Both the position numbers and the translations under genes were made by a program. From Rhodobacteraceae bacterium SB2 (GTDB lineage: Bacteria > Pseudomonadota > Alphaproteobacteria > Rhodobacterales > Rhodobacteraceae): DNA of 64,000 nucleotides. Below the pieces are notes generated by a model. The model was given only the letters and a program-made list of their open reading frames with translations, was not told the DNA's origin and did not search any database. Positions 8,712 through 17,187 of the stretch are shown here, one piece after another. The first letter of the stretch is position 1, and the number at the start of each line of letters is the position of its first letter. Location: the NCBI GenBank assembly GCA_001642945.1, contig LGRT01000037.1, positions 239,718 through 303,717 of the forward strand, given 5' to 3'.

Positions 8712-9647
8712 ATGAGCAAACCAAACCGTAATGTAATTATAACCTGCGCCGTGACTGGTGCGATCCACACACCCAGCATGTCACCTTATTTACCGGTGAC
8801 GCCAGATGAAATCACAGCCGCTGCGATTGCAGCCGCCGAAGCGGGAGCGTCAATTTTACATCTGCATGCGCGGGATCCTGATACCGGTAAACCTAGCCAA
8901 GACCCCTACGTTTTTGAACAATTTCTGCCGCGGATAAAACAAGCAACAGATGCCGTCATCAACATCACCACCGGAGGCAGTCCGCATATGAGCGTGGCGG
9001 AGCGGATGCAACCGGCCACAACCTTTCAGCCAGAAGTGGCGTCTTTGAATACGGGATCAATGAATTTTGGGCTTTATCCTATGCTAGACCGCTTTGATCA
9101 CTTCACCCATACATGGGAACGCGAAAATCTAGAAAACTCTCGCGACCTTGTCTTCAAAAATACCTTCCAAGACATCGAAACAATCCTGCGTATCGGCAAT
9201 GAAAATGGCACGCGCTTTGAATTTGAATGCTACGATATTTCGCATCTGTATAATCTGGCGCATTTCGTTGATCGCGGTTTGGCCAAAACGCCTTTATTTA
9301 TTCAATCTGTTTTTGGCCTGCTTGGCGGTATTGGCGCGCATCCTGAAGATCTGATGCATATGAAGCGCACCGCGGATCGCTTATTTGGATCAGAGTATCA
9401 ATGGTCAATCCTCGGGGCCGGGCGCCATCAAATGCCATTGGCGGCCATGGGCGCTGCACAGGGGGCAAATGTGCGCGTCGGGTTGGAAGATTCCTTATGG
9501 ATCGCGCCTAAAGAATTGGCAAAATCCAACGCAGATCAAGTTACCAAAATGCGGCAAATTCTCGAAGGCCTTTCTTTGAATATCGCCACTCCTGCGCAGA
9601 CAAGAGAGATGCTGGCTTTAAAAGGCGCTGACCGGGTTAATTTTTAA
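8712..9647 (+). CDS. BKACE family (DUF849) beta-keto acid cleavage enzyme
   Basis: A 311-residue protein of the family founded on 3-keto-5-aminohexanoate cleavage enzyme (Kce). These zinc TIM-barrel enzymes condense a beta-keto acid with acetyl-CoA and release acetoacetate plus a new CoA ester. The HLHARDP motif places two zinc-ligand histidines at 50 and 52, and the N-terminus VIITCAVTGAIHTPSMSP is the family opening. The ATG at 8712, one base after the previous stop, is preferred over an upstream frame extension inside the dehydrogenase gene. Family certain; which of the many BKACE substrates is used (dehydrocarnitine-like or other) is open. Confidence 0.87.
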   Translation: MSKPNRNVIITCAVTGAIHTPSMSPYLPVTPDEITAAAIAAAEAGASILHLHARDPDTGKPSQDPYVFEQFLPRIKQATDAVINITTGGSPHMSVAERMQPATTFQPEVASLNTGSMNFGLYPMLDRFDHFTHTWERENLENSRDLVFKNTFQDIETILRIGNENGTRFEFECYDISHLYNLAHFVDRGLAKTPLFIQSVFGLLGGIGAHPEDLMHMKRTADRLFGSEYQWSILGAGRHQMPLAAMGAAQGANVRVGLEDSLWIAPKELAKSNADQVTKMRQILEGLSLNIATPAQTREMLALKGADRVNF

Positions 9648-9668
9648 ATCGCCACTAAGGACAAGATT

Positions 9669-10451
9669 ATGGGCTTTCAGGCGAATTTATGTAAAGATTT
9701 AAAAGTCTTGGTCACGGCGGGTGGCAACGGGATTGGGCGGGTGATTGCGGAAAGTTTTGCCTCTTATGGTGCTAAGATCCATATCTGCGACGCAGATAAC
9801 GCAGCCTTGGCTGATGTGAAAGCCAGCCAACCCGAGTGGGGCCGCAGCCATTGCGATATCGCCTATGAAAAGCAGGTGGCGCGATTATTTGAAGAGGCAA
9901 ACACTGAAATGGGCGGCCTTGACGTTTTGGTGAACAACGCCGGCATTGCAGGCCCAACCGGCGCCATAGAAGATATTGAAAGCAGCAAATGGCGGGACAC
10001 CGTGGATGTAAATCTCAATGGTCAATTTTACTGCACAAAATACGCGATGCCGTTGCTGAAGCGGTCTCAGAACGCCTCGATTATCTGCATATCATCGGTT
10101 GCAGGGCGCTTAGGCTATGGCTATCGAACGCCCTATTCTGCCACCAAATGGGCCATCATTGGTTTGGTGAAAAGTTTGGCAATCGAATTGGGCCCAAGCG
10201 GAATACGCGCCAACGCATTATTGCCGGGCATCGTCGAGGGCCCAAGAATGCAAAAAGTGATTGCTGATCGCGCCGCTGCGCTAGAGCTTTCGTATCAAGA
10301 TATGGAGCAAGACTACCTGAATAAAATATCGCTCCGACGCATGGTCAGCGCGCAAGATGTTGCCGAGCAAGCCATCTTTCTTGCCTCGCCTCTTGGGCGC
10401 AACATATCCGGACAAGCGATCAGTATTTGTGGCAATGTAGAAACATTGTGA
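9669..10451 (+). CDS. SDR-family oxidoreductase
   Basis: A 260-residue classical short-chain dehydrogenase. The cofactor motif is TAGGNGIG (16-23), NNAG is at 89-92, catalytic Ser is near 142-143 and YSATK (Y156, K160) holds the Tyr and Lys. Asp in CDAD (about 41-43) suggests NAD rather than NADP. It lies 21 bases after BKACE and directly before a terminator, so it belongs to the same operon. It may oxidise an alcohol upstream of the beta-keto acid or handle a product. The substrate cannot be read from the sequence. Confidence 0.8.
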   Translation: MGFQANLCKDLKVLVTAGGNGIGRVIAESFASYGAKIHICDADNAALADVKASQPEWGRSHCDIAYEKQVARLFEEANTEMGGLDVLVNNAGIAGPTGAIEDIESSKWRDTVDVNLNGQFYCTKYAMPLLKRSQNASIICISSVAGRLGYGYRTPYSATKWAIIGLVKSLAIELGPSGIRANALLPGIVEGPRMQKVIADRAAALELSYQDMEQDYLNKISLRRMVSAQDVAEQAIFLASPLGRNISGQAISICGNVETL

Positions 10452-10466
10452 TCACCCAATCCTGTC

Positions 10467-10486
10467 AAGGCGCGGCGCCTTTTTTT
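10467..10486 (+). terminator. Intrinsic terminator of the BKACE operon
   Basis: A 6-bp stem (AAGGCG / CGCCTT) with a three-base loop, followed by a run of T to 10486. It begins 16 bases after the SDR stop codon. Confidence 0.85.
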
Positions 10487-10649
10487 CAGGTGGTATTGCT
10501 GTGCTTTGCAGCCCCAGCTGCGGTTGAAAACAGCCTACCGGCGCGTCGCCCTGCCCGGCGCAGCGTTTTAAAGGCGCTTTACGTTTTAATGGTTTGAGCA
10601 GATCGAAACGTTTTATTTCAAAACAACGCCCGGGGCAGATAATGCAGTT

Positions 10650-11777
10650 TCATTTTGTGGCAACCAGCGGGTTTCCCGGCACCGGCAAAGCTAAAAAGGC
10701 TTTGTTCGAGCGCCTATATTGAGGGGGATATGCTGCTTTCGCATTCAGGCTTTCTGCCGCCTGCCATGCCCAACGCGGATTGTTTAACATCGCGCGTCCA
10801 AGCGCAACCATATCAGCCTGCTCCGAACGCAGCACCGCCTCGGCCTGTTTTGGATCCGTGATATGACCAACCGCCATTGTCGGCATACCGGTTATCCGCT
10901 TAATTTCCGCGGCAAACCCGGTTTGATAGCCTGGGCCGGCATCTATCTCTTGCTCTGGCGAATTCCCCGCGCTTGACACATCGATGAAATCGCAGCCACG
11001 GTTTTTCAATTCTCCGGCAAAGATCTGCGACTCGGCGAGCGTCCAGCTTGAGCGGGCGACCCAATCAGTAGCCGAAAGCCGAACGCCCAAAGCCTTATGT
11101 TTTGGCCAGATTTCGCGCACAGCCTCGAACACCGCCAAAGGAAACCGCATTCGGCCTTGCAAACTTCCTCCAAACTCATCCGCACGCAGGTTGCTTAAGG
11201 GCGAAAGAAATTGATGCAACAAATACCCATGCGCGGCATGCAGTTCAGCAACATCAAACCCGATGCGGTCAGCGCGCTGCGCGGCGCTTACAAAGGCATT
11301 CTTGATCCGCAGCAGCCCAGCTTGATCCAACGCGGCTGGCGCGTCCCACCCTTTAGGCGCATACGGCACTGCCGACGGGCTATCCGTTTGCCATCCGCGC
11401 GGCTCATTTGGTGAAATGGGCTTTCCACCATTCCATGGCAAATCCGTTGATCCTTTGCGCCCAGCATGGGCAAGTTGTATACCCATTTTGGCATGACCAA
11501 ACTTTTGACAAAAATCAAACACGCGTTTCAAGCTGCTCTCCTGCGCATCCGAGCACAAGCTTAGGCATCCCGGAGTAATCCGGCCCGCCATCTCCACGCC
11601 AACCGCTTCGGTCAAGATCAGCCCCACGCCAGACACCGCAAACTGCCCCAAATGCATTAAATGCCAATCCGTGGCGCATCCTGCATCTGCGCTATATTGG
11701 CACATTGGTGACACAATGATGCGATTGCGCAGTTCAACATCTGCCAAAGAAATGGGCGAGAAAAGCCGACTGCCCAT
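10650..11777 (-). CDS. NADH:flavin oxidoreductase, old yellow enzyme (YqjM type)
   Basis: From the ATG at 11777 the protein has 375 residues (a GTG three codons upstream is possible). It is an FMN TIM barrel of the YqjM/OYE-like class: LRNRIIVSPMCQYSA near the N-terminus holds the Cys that tunes FMN, LAHAGRKGS is the strand with FMN and substrate contacts, and AAHGYLLHQFLSP and GGSLQGRMRFPL are family motifs. YqjM enzymes reduce C=C bonds of enones with NADPH, often in stress response. It is transcribed alone, with a 283-base leader containing inverted repeats. Confidence 0.87.
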   Translation of the reverse strand: MGSRLFSPISLADVELRNRIIVSPMCQYSADAGCATDWHLMHLGQFAVSGVGLILTEAVGVEMAGRITPGCLSLCSDAQESSLKRVFDFCQKFGHAKMGIQLAHAGRKGSTDLPWNGGKPISPNEPRGWQTDSPSAVPYAPKGWDAPAALDQAGLLRIKNAFVSAAQRADRIGFDVAELHAAHGYLLHQFLSPLSNLRADEFGGSLQGRMRFPLAVFEAVREIWPKHKALGVRLSATDWVARSSWTLAESQIFAGELKNRGCDFIDVSSAGNSPEQEIDAGPGYQTGFAAEIKRITGMPTMAVGHITDPKQAEAVLRSEQADMVALGRAMLNNPRWAWQAAESLNAKAAYPPQYRRSNKAFLALPVPGNPLVATK

Positions 11778-11834
11778 TATCAACACCCAACCAAATTATG
11801 GTGGTAAAAGTGGGTGGGATTGCACCCATTTTTC

Positions 11835-11893
11835 ATAGTCTGCGTTTTCATAACCGGCCTCGCTCTGTGATAGAGCGAAGACTATCAGAGGCC
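11835..11893. other. Interleaved inverted repeats upstream of the OYE gene
   Basis: Three perfect 6-bp pairings lie close together: CGCTCT 11861-11866 with AGAGCG 11872-11877 (five-base loop); GGCCTC 11856-11861 with GAGGCC 11888-11893; ATAGTC 11835-11840 with GACTAT 11880-11885. The last two cross, which is a pseudoknot arrangement. The element is downstream of the sugar ABC operon and upstream of the OYE gene, both minus strand. It could be a structured leader or overlapping operators. No T-run is present. Confidence 0.4.
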
Positions 11894-12060
11894 AAGAAAC
11901 TTCATAGTGCCAAAATAACGCCTTTGACAGCAGCCCTGCAAAGGGCCCGCGAAAACCCTTTCTTTAAGAAAACCATAGCGCGCAGCGCTTTTGGGCCTTG
12001 AAACCTGAACCAGAAAGCAGTGCGCTGAAGCACCGGTGCATGCATAAAACCAAAAAGGCC

Positions 12061-13161
12061 TTAAACAGACAAGCGATGGCCCGTATCGCGATCAAAATAA
12101 GATGCCTTATTCAGATCAAAACAAAACTCCATCGACTTCCCCGCTTCGGCCGAGGTTTCCGCCTGAAGCCGCGCCGTAACTTCTTTGCCGCCAAGGCTGA
12201 GCACAACAAATGTATCGGCCCCTGCTGGCTCAACAACGCTCACTTTGCAGGGCGCCATTGGTTTTGCCGATCCATTGCGGAATTGACCATCAGTGATATC
12301 TTCTGGTCGCAGGCCAAGCATCACTTCGCTGGGAAGATCGCGCGCTTTGGTATCTGACAAAACCAGCGGATCTTCTCCAACACGGCGGATAATAATATCA
12401 AAGCCAGAAGATGTTTTTGACGTTGAAGCGGGCACCAAATTCATCGCTGGCGAGCCCATAAAATCTGCTACAAATAAATTTGCGGGCCGATTGTAAATTT
12501 CTGCAGGCGTGCCGATTTGCTGGATAACACCACTTTTCATAACAACGATCTTGGTCGCCAAGGTCATCGCTTCGATCTGATCATGCGTCACATAAACCAT
12601 CGAGGCCCCTAAGGATTGGTGTAGCTTCTTAATCTCGGTGCGCATTTCAACGCGCAGTTTGGCATCGAGGTTTGACAGGGGTTCATCAAATAAAAACAGC
12701 TTTGGATCGCGCACCAACGCCCGCCCCATGGCCACCCTTTGGCGTTGTCCCCCAGAAAGTTGCCCCGGCCGCCGGTTCAACAATGGCTCAATTTGCAGCT
12801 GTCGTGACACTTCCTGCAATTTTTGCGCCTGAACCTCTTTTTCAACGCCGCGCACTTTCATGCCAAACGTGATATTTTTCGCAACCGTCATGGTGGGGTA
12901 GAGCGCATAGGATTGAAACACCATTGCGATATTACGATCCTTAGGGCTTACATGGGTCATATCTTGCCCACTGATCGCGATCCCACCATCGCTGATCGGC
13001 TCGAGCCCAGCAATGCAATTGAGCAAGGTCGATTTCCCGCATCCAGAGGGTCCAACGAGAACCAGAAAATCACCCTCATCGATAGAAATGTTGATATTTT
13101 TCAAAATTTCGATTGAGCCGAAATTCTTAGATAGATTTTTGATATCCAAAACAGGTGACAT
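12061..13161 (-). CDS. Sugar ABC transporter ATPase (MalK/UgpC type)
   Basis: A 366-residue CUT1 ATPase. Walker [10 protein letters not shown] is at 37-45, signature LSGGQRQR at 135-142 and Walker B LFLFDE at 155-160, followed by the D-loop SNLDAKL. The last third is the regulatory TOBE/MalK-like domain (LGLRPEDI). It is last in a four-gene operon after the binding protein and two permeases, 5 bases after the second permease. It energises uptake of a sugar, most likely glucose/mannose by analogy to the Gts systems. Confidence 0.88.
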   Translation of the reverse strand: MSPVLDIKNLSKNFGSIEILKNINISIDEGDFLVLVGPSGCGKSTLLNCIAGLEPISDGGIAISGQDMTHVSPKDRNIAMVFQSYALYPTMTVAKNITFGMKVRGVEKEVQAQKLQEVSRQLQIEPLLNRRPGQLSGGQRQRVAMGRALVRDPKLFLFDEPLSNLDAKLRVEMRTEIKKLHQSLGASMVYVTHDQIEAMTLATKIVVMKSGVIQQIGTPAEIYNRPANLFVADFMGSPAMNLVPASTSKTSSGFDIIIRRVGEDPLVLSDTKARDLPSEVMLGLRPEDITDGQFRNGSAKPMAPCKVSVVEPAGADTFVVLSLGGKEVTARLQAETSAEAGKSMEFCFDLNKASYFDRDTGHRLSV

Positions 13162-13166
13162 AGCCG

Positions 13167-14060
13167 TTATCCTTTGACCGAGCCTGCGGTCAAACCGCGA
13201 ATGAAATATTTTCCAGCAACCACGTAGACAAGCAATGTTGGCAAGGCCGCAATAATCGCCGCGGCCATATCAACATTATATTCTTTAACGCCTGTGGTTG
13301 AGTTTACGATATTGTTTAGCGCAACTGTGATCGGTTGCGTGCCAGCTTGGCTGAACGAAACGCCGAATAAAAAATCGTTCCAAATTTGGGTGAACTGCCA
13401 GATCACGGTGACCACAATGATGGGCAGCGATAAGGGCAGAAAGATAGACCAAAATATGCGATAGAACCCCGCCCCATCAACTTTCGCCGCCTTCACCAAT
13501 TCTGCTGGAGTTGAAACGTAATAGTTTCTGAAAAACAGCGTTGTAAAGCCGATCCCATACACAACGTGAACGAAAATCAATCCAGGGATTGATCCTGCAA
13601 GCCCCATAAGCCCTAGCATCCGCGCCATCGGCAACAGCACCACTTGAAACGGAATGAAGCAGCCAAAAAGCATTAATGAGAAAATCAGGTTGGCACCGCG
13701 GAATTGCCATTGCGCAACCACATATCCGTTCAACGCGCCGATCAATGTAGATAAAATCACAGCGGGCACAGCCAATAAAACTGAGTTCCAAAAATAAGGT
13801 TGAAGCCCTTCACATTGAATGCCCGTACAAGCGCCGGACCATGCCGTTTTCCAGGCCTCAAACGTAATTACTCTGGGCAAAGCCACCAACGAGCCCGTGC
13901 GAATTTCTTCAAGGCTTTTTAGCGATGTTGTGACCATCACGAACAAAGGCATCAGATAATAAACGACGAAGATACCCAAAAACAGATAAAGCAACCATCG
14001 CAGCGCCACTGTACCATAAGATTGTTTTTTGGCCGCAAGAGGGTTGGAAAGATCAGTCAT
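13167..14060 (-). CDS. Sugar ABC transporter permease (MalG type)
   Basis: A 297-residue inner-membrane permease with six predicted helices and the EAA loop seen as ELVKAAKVDGAGFYRIFWSI. It ends FIRGLTAGSVKG, the usual C-terminus of MalG-type CUT1 permeases. A segment CTGIQCEGLQPYFWNS, with two Cys, is shared with the paralogue at 24351-25250. It overlaps the upstream permease by 8 bases, so the two are translationally coupled. Confidence 0.88.
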   Translation of the reverse strand: MTDLSNPLAAKKQSYGTVALRWLLYLFLGIFVVYYLMPLFVMVTTSLKSLEEIRTGSLVALPRVITFEAWKTAWSGACTGIQCEGLQPYFWNSVLLAVPAVILSTLIGALNGYVVAQWQFRGANLIFSLMLFGCFIPFQVVLLPMARMLGLMGLAGSIPGLIFVHVVYGIGFTTLFFRNYYVSTPAELVKAAKVDGAGFYRIFWSIFLPLSLPIIVVTVIWQFTQIWNDFLFGVSFSQAGTQPITVALNNIVNSTTGVKEYNVDMAAAIIAALPTLLVYVVAGKYFIRGLTAGSVKG

Positions 14061-14928
14061 TTTTTGCCCTCAATTCGGAATAGAGATAAGGAACCACAAT
14101 CGTGAATACCACCGCCATCATGATCATGGCTGAGCTGGCAGCTTGCCCGATATCACCGCGGGAAAACGCCATTGTATACATGTAGGTCGCTGGCAGATCT
14201 GTTGCATAACCCGGCCCACCGCCGGTCAGCGCGATCACCAAATCAAAGCTTTTAATCGCCAAATGCGATAGAACGATGAAAGCTGATAAGAAGATTGGGG
14301 CCATCGAGGGGATGATGATCGCCGAATAAATGTGCCATGTTGGAATACCATCCACTTGCGCAGCTTTTATAATCTCTTCGTCTACGGAGCGGAGGCCAGC
14401 CAGAAACAGCGCCATCACAAACCCCGAAGATTGCCAAACCCCAGCAAGAACAACGGTGTAAATGGCCATGTCAGGATTGACCAACCAGTCGAAGGTAAAA
14501 TTCTCATACCCCCATTTTCTTACCGTTGCCTCGATACCAAGGCCAGGGTTTAAAATCCATTTCCAAGCCGTGCCTGTCACGATCATTGAAAGCGCCATAG
14601 GGTAAAGGTAAATCGTACGAATAACCCCTTCAACGCGAATTTTTTGATCTAGAAAGATGGCCAATATCAGGCCAAGACACATAGAGATCACGATGAATAA
14701 GATACCAAAAACATACAGATTATTGATCGCAGTTTCCCAGCGCGGCGACTGAAACAACCTGTCATATTGAATCGTTCCTACAATATCATATTTTGGCAAA
14801 AGGCGAGATTTGGTGAACGACACCCAAGCAGTCCACCCGATAAATCCATACACAAAAATCAAAATGGCCACGAAAGACGGCGCCATTACGAATTTGGGCA
14901 TATGGCGTTCAAGCCACTCAGTCATCAT
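14053..14928 (-). CDS. Sugar ABC transporter permease (MalF type)
   Basis: A 291-residue permease with six predicted membrane helices and the EAA motif EEIIKAAQVDGIPTWHIYSAI, which contacts the ATPase. It follows the binding-protein gene across a terminator and overlaps the next permease. It is similar along its length to the permease at 23465-24358 (for example KSFDLVIALTGGGPGYAT against KVFDLIVAQTGGGPGIAT), so the two operons are paralogous. Confidence 0.88.
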   Translation of the reverse strand: MMTEWLERHMPKFVMAPSFVAILIFVYGFIGWTAWVSFTKSRLLPKYDIVGTIQYDRLFQSPRWETAINNLYVFGILFIVISMCLGLILAIFLDQKIRVEGVIRTIYLYPMALSMIVTGTAWKWILNPGLGIEATVRKWGYENFTFDWLVNPDMAIYTVVLAGVWQSSGFVMALFLAGLRSVDEEIIKAAQVDGIPTWHIYSAIIIPSMAPIFLSAFIVLSHLAIKSFDLVIALTGGGPGYATDLPATYMYTMAFSRGDIGQAASSAMIMMAVVFTIVVPYLYSELRAKND

Positions 14929-14936
14929 ATTTCTCC

Positions 14937-14972
14937 AAAAAAACTGCCTTGCCCGAAGCTATCGGGCAAGGC
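14937..14972 (-). terminator. Intrinsic terminator/attenuator between binding protein and permease
   Basis: On the minus strand an 11-bp perfect stem (GCCTTGCCCGA / TCGGGCAAGGC) with a five-base loop is followed by one G-containing base pair gap and seven T. It lies between the binding-protein stop and the first permease. Partial readthrough would give high binding protein and low permease. Confidence 0.88.
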
Positions 14973-14981
14973 GATTTGCAT

Positions 14982-16229
14982 TTACATGCTGTTTTGAACA
15001 GCTTGCAGCAACATCTGAACAGCGTCATCTGAGGACATGTCAGAGTTGAAATGCGATGTCACAACATCGGTAATTGCGCCAGATTGTGCCCCACGCAACG
15101 CCATACCATGGGCATAGCTTGGCAATAATGATCCACCGGCGTTGCTGTCGGCCATATCTTTTGCCGATGTATGCGCGCAGCTGTCAAACTCATCCAAGGC
15201 AACATCTGTACGGGCTGGAATTGAGCCTTTGTTCAGGTTGAAAACCTTTTGGAAGTTCTTGCCTACGATCAATTCCGCCAAAAGCAGCTGACCGGCCGTT
15301 TTATCATCACCCGCAACGTCGAACATTGCGAAGCTGTCTACATTATAGAGGAAACCCTCACCAGGGGTTGAGGCGCAGAGGAAATCTTTGCCAGGCTGTT
15401 TGCCCGCGGCAAGGAATTCACCTTTGGCCCAGTCCCCCATGATTTGGAAAGCAGCTTCGCCATTCATCACCATGGCTGTTGCCAAGTTCCAATCGCGACC
15501 CGAGAAATTCGAGTCTACAAATCCGCGCATCGTACGCATTTGATCGAACACGGCTTTCATGGTGTCTGAGGTTAAAGTAGCCTCATCAAGCTCTACGAAC
15601 GCTTTTTGGAAGAACTCTGCTCCTCCTACACCCAATGCGACAGCTTCAAAAACGGTTGCATCCTGCCAAGCTTGTCCACCATGCGCCAAAGGCGTGATGC
15701 CCGCGGCCTGAAGTTTTTCGGCAGCTGCGTTAAACTCGGCCCATGTGCTTGGCATCGCGATGCCATTGGCTTCCAAGATCGCGGCGTTCGCCCAGATCCA
15801 ATCGATGCGATGCACGTTGACCGGCGCCGCGCACCATGTGCCTTCGCATTTCATGTGACCCGCGATTGATGCTGGCAGAACATCGGCCCAACCATTGGCT
15901 TGTGCAACGGATGAGATATCCGCCAAAACACCCTCTTCATACCATTCTTGAATGGCAGGGCCTTTCAACTGAACCGCTGTTGGCGCGTTGCCGGAAAGAA
16001 CCCGCGCACGCAACGCTGTCATTGCGGCATCACCGCCACCACCCGCAACGGGCATATCTGTCCATGTGCCGCCTTTTGAGGCAAATTCTTCTTGCAAAAC
16101 GGCAACTGACTTGGCTTCACCGCCGGATGTCCACCAATGCAAAACTTCGGCTTCCGGTCCCGCAAAGCCAGCGGTTGCAGAAATGATACTTACAGCAGCG
16201 GATGCTGCCAGAGCAGATTTTAAGGTCAT
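14982..16229 (-). CDS. Sugar ABC transporter substrate-binding protein (glucose/mannose type)
   Basis: From ATG 16229, preceded by GGGAGGAAAT, the protein has 415 residues; longer upstream frames lack such a site. The signal peptide is about the first 23 residues (MTLKSALAASAAVSIISATA then GFA). The mature part begins EVLHWWTSGGEA, the usual start of GtsA-like glucose/mannose binding proteins of family 1. It is periplasmic. It is the first gene of the ABC operon, divergent from a two-component system. In pseudomonads GtrS-GltR controls the gts glucose operon, and the same layout here suggests a sugar-responsive circuit. Confidence 0.87.
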   Translation of the reverse strand: MTLKSALAASAAVSIISATAGFAGPEAEVLHWWTSGGEAKSVAVLQEEFASKGGTWTDMPVAGGGGDAAMTALRARVLSGNAPTAVQLKGPAIQEWYEEGVLADISSVAQANGWADVLPASIAGHMKCEGTWCAAPVNVHRIDWIWANAAILEANGIAMPSTWAEFNAAAEKLQAAGITPLAHGGQAWQDATVFEAVALGVGGAEFFQKAFVELDEATLTSDTMKAVFDQMRTMRGFVDSNFSGRDWNLATAMVMNGEAAFQIMGDWAKGEFLAAGKQPGKDFLCASTPGEGFLYNVDSFAMFDVAGDDKTAGQLLLAELIVGKNFQKVFNLNKGSIPARTDVALDEFDSCAHTSAKDMADSNAGGSLLPSYAHGMALRGAQSGAITDVVTSHFNSDMSSDDAVQMLLQAVQNSM

Positions 16230-16347
16230 AATTTCCTCCCAAAATGTCGCCCAACGCGACGAATGCAGCTGCATTGCCCGCCCCATCACGAAGTTCAACC
16301 GCCAAGATTTGGTTTACAGCAGCCGATCGTTAGTTTTTCGTTTCTTT

Positions 16348-16393
16348 TGTTACAAACTGTTACCTTCGACTGGAATTTGTTGCACAGTGTTAC
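16348..16393. promoter_or_regulatory. Four phased TGTTAC-type repeats, probable response-regulator operator
   Basis: TGTTAC occurs at 16348, 16358 and 16388, and TGTTGC at 16378. The pairs are spaced by exactly 10 bp and separated by 20 bp, so all four face the same side of the helix. Tandem hexamers at one-turn spacing are typical of OmpR-family operators. They lie between the sugar ABC operon and the divergent regulator gene, about 54 bases before the latter. Confidence 0.6.
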
Positions 16394-16446
16394 ATCGATA
16401 ACCTCGAGAAGCACAAATAACTCTTTTAGCAAGATAAAGGCATGAA

Positions 16447-17187
16447 ATGGCAATACAACGGCTTTTGGTGGTGGATGATGATGATGATATGCGCAGCATG
16501 ATGACGCAATATCTGCGCAAATCCGGTTACATGGTAATGGCCGCGGCCACCGGCCGGGATGTCAAAGCCCATCTGGAAAAAGGTCGCGTTGATCTGGTGC
16601 TTTTAGACGTGATGCTTGGCGATGAAAACGGGGTTCAGATCTGCGCTAACCTGCGCAATACGCATGATGTGCCGATTATTCTTGTATCTGCACTTTCGGC
16701 TGATCACCAGCGAATGCAAGGCTATGAGGTTGGTGCCGATGATTATATCGCCAAGCCGTTCAACCCCGATTTACTGCTCGCGCGCATTCGCGCGGTACTG
16801 CGGCGTGGCCAACGCTCTGCCTCTTTGAATTATCGCCGCAACACATCGCAGTATTTTTTTTCAGGTTGGCAATATGATGGAAAACGCGACGAAGTCCAAT
16901 CTCCGTCTGGATTTCAAGTGGTGCTTTCGCGCCGCGAAACCGCGCTTTTAAAAGTGTTGCTTGCCAACCCACATATTCCCCTGACCCGCGACGAAATCTT
17001 ATCGGCAATGGATGTTACAAAAGATATTGAAAATGAACCGAGCGATGTGTCGGGGCGGGCTTTGGATGTTTTGGTCGGACGGCTTCGGCAGAAGATCGAA
17101 AATAATCCAAAAGAACCACAACTTCTGAAAACAGAACGCGGCGTTGGATATATTTTCGCCACGGATGTGGATCGCACCAGCGCATGA
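16447..17187 (+). CDS. OmpR-family response regulator (GltR-like context)
   Basis: A 246-residue regulator. The receiver domain (about 1-120) has the acidic pocket VVDDDDD (8-14), phospho-acceptor D54 in LLLDVMLGDENG, and Lys of AKPFNPDLLL. A linker with SLNYRRNTSQ leads to a winged-helix DNA-binding domain with SRRETALLKVLLANP and a final RGVGYIFA. It shares an ATGA overlap (17184-17187) with its kinase gene. It is divergent from the sugar-binding protein gene and is the natural candidate to bind the phased repeats between them. Confidence 0.88.
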   Translation: MAIQRLLVVDDDDDMRSMMTQYLRKSGYMVMAAATGRDVKAHLEKGRVDLVLLDVMLGDENGVQICANLRNTHDVPIILVSALSADHQRMQGYEVGADDYIAKPFNPDLLLARIRAVLRRGQRSASLNYRRNTSQYFFSGWQYDGKRDEVQSPSGFQVVLSRRETALLKVLLANPHIPLTRDEILSAMDVTKDIENEPSDVSGRALDVLVGRLRQKIENNPKEPQLLKTERGVGYIFATDVDRTSA

